Shown: positions 5,914-11,825 of the stretch, in pieces
Layout of the letters: each line of letters begins with the position of its first letter
How positions within the stretch are numbered: the first letter of the stretch is position 1
From: an uncultured Clostridia bacterium
GTDB lineage: Bacteria; Bacillota; Clostridia; HGM11514
Length of the DNA stretch: 12,731 nucleotides
Assembly: GCA_934489915.1 (NCBI GenBank)
Contig: CAKSSZ010000027.1
Span: 1-12,731, forward strand
Reading direction: 5' to 3'
The notes under the pieces: generated by a model
Databases searched by the model: none
Seen by the model: only the letters and a program-made list of their open reading frames with translations
Told to the model about the DNA's origin: nothing
Program-made: the position numbers and the translations under genes

Positions 5914-6029
5914 CACAGATTGGTCAGTGCATGAGTCTGTGTTTGGGAAAAGCAGTCAAAAGCCCCCGGAATCTCGATCATTTCGGGTGCTTTTGGTTCC
6001 GGTTGACTGACCTTTTCAGACTGTCAAAC
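5914..6029. other. Inverted-repeat-rich intergenic region (structured RNA candidate)
   Basis: No convincing gene fills 5772-6033, but 5941-6029 is a long imperfect palindrome. Four nested helices can be drawn: GTTTG/CAAAC (5941-5945/6025-6029), GAAAAG/CTTTTC (5947-5952/6012-6017), CAGTCAA/TTGACTG (5953-5959/6003-6009) and CCGGAA/TTCCGG (5966-5971/5997-6002). A competing inner hairpin, AAAAGC-CCCG with CGGG-GCTTTT (5958-5968/5984-5994), looks like an ordinary terminator for the small gene ending at 6034. A separate CACAGA/TCTGTG hairpin lies at 5914-5941. It may be just the terminator of the upstream gene, a structured 3' end or small RNA, or remains of a small repeat element. I cannot decide among these. 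Confidence 0.45.
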
Positions 6030-6033
6030 TCCG

Positions 6034-6246
6034 TTAAATTCCGTGCTCTGCAATATATAGCAGAAATTCTTCCGGATCCGGACAGCCATCCCAAAACGGC
6101 AGCTCGCTCCAGCCAACCTGCCCCTGCAGACTATTATAGCCTGCCTGTAATGCTGCGGCAATTTCCCGTCTGACCTCCTCCGCACTGGTGTGATGTCGCT
6201 CTGCCACCCGTTCTAAAATATTTTCAATTCCTTGCAGCGTTCTCAT
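6034..6246 (-). CDS. Small protein resembling Spo0A C-terminal domain proteins
   Basis: A 70-residue protein starting MRTLQGIENILERVAERHHT. The order of helix-forming segment, SAEEVRREIAAALQAGYNS (about 21-39), then a Trp/Pro-rich GWSELPFWDGCPDPEEFLLY tail (about 45-64) resembles a family of very short clostridial proteins often named for the C-terminal domain of sporulation factor Spo0A. It is far too short to be Spo0A: there is no receiver domain, and only part of a DNA-binding fold could fit. Start ATG 6246 has GGAGGAGA (6253-6260) six bases away, and there is a good promoter at 6310-6338, so expression is well supported. Function is unknown; DNA binding is a guess. It lies downstream of the ImmA-like gene on the same strand, but with its own promoter. 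Confidence 0.7.
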   Translation of the reverse strand: MRTLQGIENILERVAERHHTSAEEVRREIAAALQAGYNSLQGQVGWSELPFWDGCPDPEEFLLYIAEHGI

Positions 6247-6309
6247 TTTTCGTCTCCTCCATGTGTCTAATTTTGTATTAATTTGGTTAATTTTACAAGG
6301 TGTAATTAT

Positions 6310-6338
6310 ATTTTAGCGTAAAATGATGAAATTGTCAA
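6310..6338 (-). promoter_or_regulatory. Promoter of the Spo0A-C-like small gene
   Basis: On the - strand TTGACA (6333-6338), a 17-base spacer, and TAAAAT (6310-6315). Transcription should start near 6303, giving a leader of about 57 bases that is very AT-rich. Confidence 0.8.
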
Positions 6339-6382
6339 GAAAAAACGTTCGACAGTAAATGACAGAATACGCACGGTTCCGC

Positions 6383-7036
6383 TTAGTCCAGACAGCAGAT
6401 GCGGCACGGGGAGTAGCCCCGCTCGACAGCTTCTGAAACAGGCAAGTAGAATACCCCCTCTTTTTGCTGAATATAGTGGCAATCCGGCATGTGGTAGCGG
6501 GTTCCGTTCGGGGTGACCACCACCAGCCCTTTCTGCCCCGAATACACGGAGGTCGGCATCCTTTCATCGGATTTATATAAAAACCCTGCCACAATCCCCG
6601 TTGTAATCAGGCAGCCGCACAGGGCAATCACCGCTAGCGCTTTTCTTCTTTTTTGATGATGCAGCACCAGGTCTGTAAAATGATTTGCCTGCCGCTCCTT
6701 CTCTGTATTAGAAATACCGGAATGGTAAAAATGATCCAAATACAAATGCGCCATCTCATGCAGCAATAAATAGCACTGATCATCCCGGGAGGTATCCGAA
6801 GAAACGAAAATAATTTTATGGTCGTTTTTGCGGCACAAAAAGGAAGGTACCACAGCCGCATATTCCGCCATTCCAATAGCCTCCAAAAAGTCCCTGTGAC
6901 GTTGATGGCAAGGGTTAAAATAAATCACCTCATATCCCATTGCCTTGCTGACCTCTTGCAGTACCTCCGGGGTGATGTCCTTGTGCTTCAGATGGTATTT
7001 CTTCATAAATTTTCTGACTTCTCTTTCCATAAACAT
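6383..7036 (-). CDS. Membrane-anchored ImmA/IrrE-type metallopeptidase with Cys/His tail domain
   Basis: A 217-residue protein in three parts. Residues 1-128 look like an ImmA/IrrE-family zinc peptidase: LLLHEMAHLYLDH has the HExxH site (H93, E94, H97), and EKERQANHF supplies a likely third ligand (E114) in the usual ExxAN-F context. Residues about 133-154 form one hydrophobic membrane span preceded by HHQKRRK, so the peptidase should face the cytoplasm. Residues about 170-217 form a small domain with YHMPDC (H182, C186) and GYSPCRIC (C211, C214), a pattern like Ada-type metal-binding modules; it would lie outside the cell. Soluble ImmA proteins cleave phage-like repressors; none is encoded here, so the target is unknown. 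Start ATG 7036 has AAGGAGGA (7043-7050) six bases away. No convincing promoter was found: a TATAAT at 7053-7058 is too close to the ribosome site. Metal binding and topology are inferred. Confidence 0.85.
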   Translation of the reverse strand: MFMEREVRKFMKKYHLKHKDITPEVLQEVSKAMGYEVIYFNPCHQRHRDFLEAIGMAEYAAVVPSFLCRKNDHKIIFVSSDTSRDDQCYLLLHEMAHLYLDHFYHSGISNTEKERQANHFTDLVLHHQKRRKALAVIALCGCLITTGIVAGFLYKSDERMPTSVYSGQKGLVVVTPNGTRYHMPDCHYIQQKEGVFYLPVSEAVERGYSPCRICCLD

Positions 7037-7104
7037 GGCAAGTCCTCCTTAAATTATAATTACTTGTATAAGGTTCTTGCCCAAAAATGAGATTCCTTTT
7101 TTCT

Positions 7105-7128
7105 ACAGAATACGCAAAACAATTCTGT
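7105..7128. promoter_or_regulatory. Inverted repeat upstream of the ImmA-like gene, possible operator
   Basis: ACAGAAT (7105-7111) and ATTCTGT (7122-7128) are perfect inverted repeats separated by 10 bases, in the 147-base gap between the wecB terminator and the peptidase gene. Half-sites are about 1.6 helical turns apart, compatible with a dimeric regulator. The left half is part of a 12-base word repeated just past the end of the same gene (6362-6373). No regulator in the window is known to use it. Confidence 0.35.
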
Positions 7129-7183
7129 GTATTTTGGTAATTTTGACAAATAAATATTCCCCTCCTTTGCCCGGATTTGTATC

Positions 7184-7210
7184 AAAAAAAGCGGGGAATT
7201 CCCGCTTTTT
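7184..7210 (-). terminator. Terminator of the aminotransferase-trpS-tagO-wecB operon
   Basis: A 10-base inverted repeat, AAAAAGCGGG (7186-7195) with CCCGCTTTTT (7201-7210), around a five-base loop, 15 bases past the wecB stop. On the - strand it ends in seven T (7184-7190). Confidence 0.88.
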
Positions 7211-7225
7211 GAATATTTTTCTATT

Positions 7226-8365
7226 TTATGCCTGAAAGTCTTCCGGCCTTTGCGCCTTTCCGAAATGATATAAAATTGCGTCTGCAATCCGGCGGCTTGC
7301 CGTCCCGTCCCCATAGGGATTTACCGCATGGCTCATCGCCTGATAGCTCTCCTGATCCTCCAGTAGCTGCACGGTCATTTGATATACCTGCTCCTCGTCA
7401 CAGCCTGCAATCCGCACGGTACCGGCCGCAACGGCCTCCGGTCGCTCAGTTTCATTACGCAGCACCAAGACGGGCTTTCCCAAGGCGGGCGCTTCCTCCT
7501 GGATTCCGCCGGAATCGGTCAGCAAAAAGCAGCACCGAGCCATCAAATTATGCAGCTCCTCCACATCCAGCGGATCGATCAGCATAATATTTTCCTGCTG
7601 GCCTAAGATGGAAAACGCCGTCTCCCGTACCCGCGGGTTTAAATGCACCGGATAAATCACCGTAACATCGGGGAATTCCTTTGCAACACGCAGCACCGCC
7701 CGGCAAATTTGCTCCAGGGGTTTCCCTAAATTTTCTCTGCGATGTGCCGTCATCACAATCACCCGGCGGGAAAAATCCACCGTCTGCAATGCCGGCGTCT
7801 GGAATTGATAATCTTCCCGAACCGTGGTTTTCAGTGCGTCAATCACCGTATTCCCGGTAATGAAAATCTGATCCTCGCTCACATTTTCACGGAGCAGATT
7901 CTCCCGGTTCGACACAGTCGGCGAAAAATGCAAATCGGCAATGGCTCCGGTCATGCGCCGGTTCATCTCCTCCGGGAAGGGGAAATATTTCTGATAGGTG
8001 CGCAAGCCCGCTTCCACATGACCCACCGCAATCTGATGATAATAAGCGGCAAGACTGCCTGCAAAGGTGGTTGTGGTATCCCCGTGCACCAGCACCAGAT
8101 CCGGCTTTGCCTCCTCCAGCACCTGTTCCAGCCCCTCTAAGGCACGCACGGTGATGCCGGTCAGCGTTTGCCGATCCCGCATAATGTTCAAATCATAGTC
8201 CGGCGTTACCGCAAAAAGCTTTAACACCTGATCCAGCATTTGCCGGTGCTGGGCTGTCACGCATACCAGGGATTGAATTTCCTCCCGGGATTCTAATTCC
8301 TTTACCAAAGGACACATTTTAATGGCCTCCGGCCGAGTGCCGAACACCGTCATTACCTTAATCAT
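7226..8365 (-). CDS. wecB: UDP-N-acetylglucosamine 2-epimerase (non-hydrolysing)
   Basis: Interconverts UDP-GlcNAc and UDP-ManNAc in the cytoplasm; the product feeds wall teichoic acid linkage units or related glycopolymers (called mnaA in Bacillus). The 379 residues match the family length and show GTRPEAIK (9-16), HGDTTT (94-99), GHVEAGLRT (115-123), PFPEEMNRR (129-137), AHRREN (207-212) and DSGGIQEE (284-291). The frame is open to 8494, but homology begins at MIKVMTVFGTRPE. ATG 8365 has AAGGAGGA at 8374-8381, eight bases away, lying inside the end of tagO. The two genes overlap by eight bases, which suggests translational coupling. It is last in the operon, with a terminator close behind. 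Confidence 0.96.
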   Translation of the reverse strand: MIKVMTVFGTRPEAIKMCPLVKELESREEIQSLVCVTAQHRQMLDQVLKLFAVTPDYDLNIMRDRQTLTGITVRALEGLEQVLEEAKPDLVLVHGDTTTTFAGSLAAYYHQIAVGHVEAGLRTYQKYFPFPEEMNRRMTGAIADLHFSPTVSNRENLLRENVSEDQIFITGNTVIDALKTTVREDYQFQTPALQTVDFSRRVIVMTAHRRENLGKPLEQICRAVLRVAKEFPDVTVIYPVHLNPRVRETAFSILGQQENIMLIDPLDVEELHNLMARCCFLLTDSGGIQEEAPALGKPVLVLRNETERPEAVAAGTVRIAGCDEEQVYQMTVQLLEDQESYQAMSHAVNPYGDGTASRRIADAILYHFGKAQRPEDFQA

Positions 8366-9494
8366 CTGTTTTTTCCTCCTTTTGTTCCTCCTCTTTGGAT
8401 TCGCCGTAGGCTGCGTCTGCCACAGTCTTTGGGATTTCCTCCCGATGTGCCGACGGCAGCCGAAATCCGGTAAACGCCAGGGTTCCCAGTGCAAAAATCA
8501 CAATGGCAACAATCAAAATCATGGCTCTTGCGGAGCCGAACAGCAGCAGCACCACCGCACTCAGCGCCGCCAACGCACTGATGACATATAAAATGTAAAC
8601 CGTTTGCTGATGAGAAAAGCCGCTGTCCATCAACCGATGGTGCAAATGCCCTCGATCCGGCTGAAAAATAGACTTTTTATTCTTCATGCGCCGCATGATA
8701 GTAAATGACGTGTCAAAAATCGGCAGTCCTAAAATCATCAGCGGGATCAGCAAGGAGACCACCGCATAGCTCTTAAACAGCCCCTGTACAGAAATCGTCG
8801 CCATAATAAAGCCCAGGAAGTTTGAGCCGGTATCTCCCATGAAAATACTTGCCGGGTGAGAATTGTAAGGCAGAAAGCCCAGGCACCCGCCAATCACAGC
8901 GGCAATCAACACCGCAATGTTGCCCATGCCGGTAAATACCGCAATGATGAACAACGCAAAGCAGGCAATGGAAGAAATCCCCGCCGCCAGGCCGTCCAAC
9001 CCGTCCATCAGATTTACTGCATTGGTCACCCCTACAATCCAGAGTACCGTCAAAGGATATCCCCAAAAGCCCAGATGGAGATATGCCCCTTCCCGGAACG
9101 GATTGGTGATTACCGCTACATCCACCCCCTGAGAAACCACAAAAATTGCCGCTCCCAGCTGTACAATCAGCTTTAACCAGGCGGGCAGCTGATACACATC
9201 ATCCAGCGCTCCCAGTACAACAATTACCACTGAGCCAAGCAGAATACTCCGCAGCTCCGGGCTGCCGATGTTTACAAAGCAAAGCACCGATACCAAAAAG
9301 CCGTAAAAAATCGCCATCCCGCCCATTCTGGGAATGGGTACCTTGTTGACCCGCCGGGCGGAAGGATAATCCACCGCCCCTACCCGCCGGGCAATCAGCT
9401 TTGCAATGGGCGTTGTCGCAAAGGCGATGATCATCGCAACCAAAAACGAAAAAATAATATAAATCACGTCGGTTGACTGCAAATTGATTTCCAT
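8358..9494 (-). CDS. tagO: Undecaprenyl-phosphate GlcNAc-1-phosphate transferase (TagO/WecA family)
   Basis: Attaches GlcNAc-1-phosphate to undecaprenyl phosphate at the membrane, the first step of teichoic acid or other wall glycopolymer assembly. The 378 residues are mostly membrane spans. Catalytic loops are visible: LGALDD (94-99), NLMDGLDGLAAG (161-172), FMGDTGS (218-224), and the WecA/TagO-type HLHH (283-286) in QPDRGHLHHRL. That histidine loop separates it from MraY. A GTG at 9497 is in frame, but ATG 9494 is the better start because GGAGGA (9501-9506) is then six bases away rather than three. The C-terminal tail is a highly charged Glu/Lys run whose codons also hold the wecB ribosome site. 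It starts 15 bases after trpS. Confidence 0.95.
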   Translation of the reverse strand: MEINLQSTDVIYIIFSFLVAMIIAFATTPIAKLIARRVGAVDYPSARRVNKVPIPRMGGMAIFYGFLVSVLCFVNIGSPELRSILLGSVVIVVLGALDDVYQLPAWLKLIVQLGAAIFVVSQGVDVAVITNPFREGAYLHLGFWGYPLTVLWIVGVTNAVNLMDGLDGLAAGISSIACFALFIIAVFTGMGNIAVLIAAVIGGCLGFLPYNSHPASIFMGDTGSNFLGFIMATISVQGLFKSYAVVSLLIPLMILGLPIFDTSFTIMRRMKNKKSIFQPDRGHLHHRLMDSGFSHQQTVYILYVISALAALSAVVLLLFGSARAMILIVAIVIFALGTLAFTGFRLPSAHREEIPKTVADAAYGESKEEEQKEEKTDD

Positions 9495-9509
9495 CACAAT
9501 TCCTCCGTC

Positions 9510-10505
9510 TTATCCCCGTTTAACCAGGCCGACCGCCTGATAAACCGCCTGGAGTGTTTGTTCCGCACGCTCTGCCGCAGCAGCCGCTCCCCGGCGATAA
9601 ATCCCTTCTAAGTACCCCGGGTCCTCCATCAGCTGCAGGTACCGTTCTCGGATGGGACGCAGCTTTTCTACCACCGCTTCCCCTACGGCTGTTTTAAAGG
9701 CGCCGTAGCCTGCGCCGTCAAAGCGGGACACAGCCTGCTCCATCTCCTCACCGGTCACGCCGCAGTAAATATTCAGCAGATTGCAGATTCCCGGCTTATC
9801 CTCCCGATATACTACCTGGTTTTCCGAGTCGGTCACCGCTTTTTTAAACTTTTTCAGAATTTTTTCCGGCTCGTCAATCACAGAGACAAAGCCGTTGGGG
9901 TTGTCATCCGATTTGGACATTTTCCGATCCGGATCCTGCAGGCTCATAATCCGAGCCGAATTTTTGCCGATATATCCGTCCGGCACAGTGAAGATCTCTC
10001 CGTAAAGTTTATTGAACCGTGCCGCAATATCCCGGCAGATCTCCAGATGCTGCTTTTGGTCTGCCCCTACCGGCACCAGATCTGCCTGATACAGCAAAAT
10101 ATCCGCCGCCATCAGCACCGGGTAATCAAACAGCCCTACATTAATATTATCCGCATGGCGGGCTGATTTATCCTTAAACTGCGTCATCCGGCTCATCTCG
10201 CCCATGTAGGTGTAGCAATTCAAAATCCACCCCAGCTCCGCATGGGCGCTGACATGGGACTGATAAAAAATCGTATTCTTCTCTGCGTCCAAGCCGCAAG
10301 CCAAAAACTGCGCCATCAGGCGAATACACCGATCCCGGAACTCCTCCGGATTCTGCCGTACCGTCAATGCGTGCAAGTCCGCAATGGCGTAAAGGCAGTC
10401 ATATTCCTCCTGCAATGCAGACCAGTTCTGGATCGCCCCCAGGTAATTCCCTAAAGTAACCACCCCGGAGGGCTGCATTGCGCTGAAAATCGTTTGCTTT
10501 TTCAT
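9510..10505 (-). CDS. trpS: Tryptophanyl-tRNA synthetase
   Basis: Charges tRNA-Trp with tryptophan using ATP; cytoplasmic class I synthetase working as a dimer. The 331 residues are typical of the bacterial form. SAMQPSGVVTLGNYLGAI holds the HIGH-type motif (TLGN, 17-20), and DRKMSKSD holds KMSKS (195-199). PVGADQKQHLEICRD (145-159) is the family's conserved substrate-binding region. ATG 10505 has AAAGGAGAG (10515-10523) nine bases away. It overlaps the aminotransferase stop by four bases (ATGA), so it is probably translationally coupled. No T-box or trp leader peptide is seen in front of the operon. Confidence 0.97.
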   Translation of the reverse strand: MKKQTIFSAMQPSGVVTLGNYLGAIQNWSALQEEYDCLYAIADLHALTVRQNPEEFRDRCIRLMAQFLACGLDAEKNTIFYQSHVSAHAELGWILNCYTYMGEMSRMTQFKDKSARHADNINVGLFDYPVLMAADILLYQADLVPVGADQKQHLEICRDIAARFNKLYGEIFTVPDGYIGKNSARIMSLQDPDRKMSKSDDNPNGFVSVIDEPEKILKKFKKAVTDSENQVVYREDKPGICNLLNIYCGVTGEEMEQAVSRFDGAGYGAFKTAVGEAVVEKLRPIRERYLQLMEDPGYLEGIYRRGAAAAAERAEQTLQAVYQAVGLVKRG

Positions 10506-11692
10506 CCGTTCATTCTCTCCTTTAACAAGCTTCCTAAAATATGAATCCCACGGTCAATCCGTTCATCATCCATCGTAGAATAATTCAGGCGGAAAGAAGA
10601 ACACGGTTGATCCATATCTGCCATAAACGTGCATCCCGGCACAAACGCCACCTTTTTGGCAATGGCTTCCCGGGATAGGGGCATAGTATCAAACCTCTCG
10701 GGCAGGGTACACCAGATAAACAAGCCGCCCTGAGGCTTTGTCCAAGTGCAGCCGGCAGGCATTTCCCGCTCTAATGCGTCCAGCATATGATGGCACCGAT
10801 GGCGGTACACCTGCGCCATATGCGCTACATGAGCGTCAAAATCATGGGTTTTGAAGAATTCCGCCACCATCATCTGATTCAACACCGCTGTATGCACATC
10901 GTTGACCTGCTTACAAACATCAAATTTATCCAACAGCTCTTGATCGCCGATACAATATCCCACACGCAGCCCCGGAGAAAGGGTTTTGGAAAAGGTGCTG
11001 GCATAAATCACCGTATTCCCCTGATCCAAGGATTTCAGGGTCGGCACCGCCTCCCCGTCAAACCGCAGGTAACCGTAAGGGTTATCCTCCAGCACAGGCA
11101 CGCCGTACTGTTCTGCCAATGCCAGCAGGCGTTTCCGATTTTCCAGGCTCATGGTGATCCCGGAAGGATTCTGGAAGGTGGGAATGGTATAAATCAGCTT
11201 CACTCTGTCCTCCCGGCGCAGCGTCTCCTCCAGCCGATCCATGTCCATACCGTCTTCCCGGCAGGGAATCCCGCAAAGTCTTGCGCCGTATGTACGGAAG
11301 CTGTTTAACGCACCGATAAAGCTCGGCTCTTCACAAATGACGGCGTCTCCTTCATTGAGCAGCATTTTTGCTACCTGGTCAATGGCCTGCTGCCCGCCGG
11401 AGGTGATCATCAACCCGTCTCCATCGTGAAAATTCCCCTGGGCTTTTTCCCGCTCCCGCACAAAGGACAGCAGCGGTCCGTACCCTTGGGTCACGCCGTA
11501 CTGCAATGCAATCTGCCCCTGTTCCCGTAAAATCCGGGCGGTCAGCTCTGCCAGCTCTTCCTTCGGGAACAGCTCCGGTGCAGGTGCGCCTCCGGCAAAG
11601 GAAATAATCTCCGGATCCCCCATCAGCTTGAACATTTCACGGATGGTAGACCCCTTTACCGAAGCTACTTTATCTGAAAATTGATATTTCAC
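10502..11692 (-). CDS. PLP-dependent aminotransferase, class I/II (substrate unknown)
   Basis: A fold-type I pyridoxal phosphate enzyme of 396 residues, without the GntR DNA-binding domain of MocR regulators. Visible landmarks are SGGQQAID (98-105, cofactor phosphate region), TFQNPSG (172-178, Asn175), LEDNPYGY (201-208, Asp203 and Tyr206), and SKTLSPGLRVGY with the likely Schiff-base lysine Lys236. The sequence resembles the group containing aromatic and 2-aminoadipate aminotransferases, but the substrate cannot be read from sequence. Position before trpS hints at amino acid metabolism only. The start is GTG at 11692: the nearest upstream ATG is out of frame, and GAGGTGA (11699-11705) lies six bases before the GTG. 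It is first in a four-gene operon. Confidence 0.93.
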   Translation of the reverse strand: MKYQFSDKVASVKGSTIREMFKLMGDPEIISFAGGAPAPELFPKEELAELTARILREQGQIALQYGVTQGYGPLLSFVREREKAQGNFHDGDGLMITSGGQQAIDQVAKMLLNEGDAVICEEPSFIGALNSFRTYGARLCGIPCREDGMDMDRLEETLRREDRVKLIYTIPTFQNPSGITMSLENRKRLLALAEQYGVPVLEDNPYGYLRFDGEAVPTLKSLDQGNTVIYASTFSKTLSPGLRVGYCIGDQELLDKFDVCKQVNDVHTAVLNQMMVAEFFKTHDFDAHVAHMAQVYRHRCHHMLDALEREMPAGCTWTKPQGGLFIWCTLPERFDTMPLSREAIAKKVAFVPGCTFMADMDQPCSSFRLNYSTMDDERIDRGIHILGSLLKERMNG

Positions 11693-11734
11693 TGCATTTC
11701 ACCTCAAACTTTTCACTTTTTTTCTCTATTTTTT

Positions 11735-11763
11735 AGTATATCACAGAAATACCCCCTTGACAA
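11735..11763 (-). promoter_or_regulatory. Promoter of the aminotransferase-trpS-tagO-wecB operon
   Basis: On the - strand TTGTCA (11758-11763), a 17-base spacer, and TATACT (11735-11740). The start should be near 11728, leaving a leader of about 35 bases. The -35 box is overlapped by the gltX -35 box on the other strand. Confidence 0.75.
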
Positions 11764-11785
11764 TACTTAAATTAAAATATATGAT
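11757..11785 (+). promoter_or_regulatory. gltX promoter
   Basis: TTGACA (11757-11762), a 17-base spacer, and TATGAT (11780-11785). Transcription should start near 11792, giving a leader of about 34 bases, too short for a T-box. A TATAAA at 11785-11790 is an alternative -10, but its spacer of 22 bases is too long. Confidence 0.78.
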
Positions 11786-11825
11786 ATAAAGAGAGGAAAA
11801 TTTTTTAATAAAGGAGAAAAAAGCT

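Noticed and set aside
5139..5981. A 280-residue version of EF-P with an N-terminal extension
   Set aside because: The extension runs through the efp promoter and A-rich tract, is low-complexity (Lys/Phe-rich), and the internal ATG at 5696 has the ribosome site and matches the family N-terminus.
5941..6029. Signal recognition particle RNA, 6S RNA or tmRNA
   Set aside because: A GGTCAG...CCGGAA order on the - strand recalls the SRP RNA tip, but the conserved tetraloop and asymmetric loop sequences do not match, and 6S and tmRNA landmarks are absent.
5931..6173. A + strand open frame of 80 residues over the structured region
   Set aside because: It has no clear ribosome site and runs antisense into the supported small gene at 6034-6246.
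7053..7081. Promoter with TATAAT at 7053-7058 (- strand) for the ImmA-like gene
   Set aside because: The -10 box is only two bases from the ribosome site, so the transcript would start inside it, and no -35 match is found at the right distance.
8366..8494. A 43-residue N-terminal extension of WecB
   Set aside because: It overlaps tagO in another frame and is Arg/Lys/Trp-rich; ATG 8365 has a good ribosome site and starts the conserved GTRPEA region.
11698..11825. T-box or trp attenuator controlling trpS or gltX
   Set aside because: Predicted leaders are only about 35 bases and have no T-box sequence or leader peptide with Trp codons.
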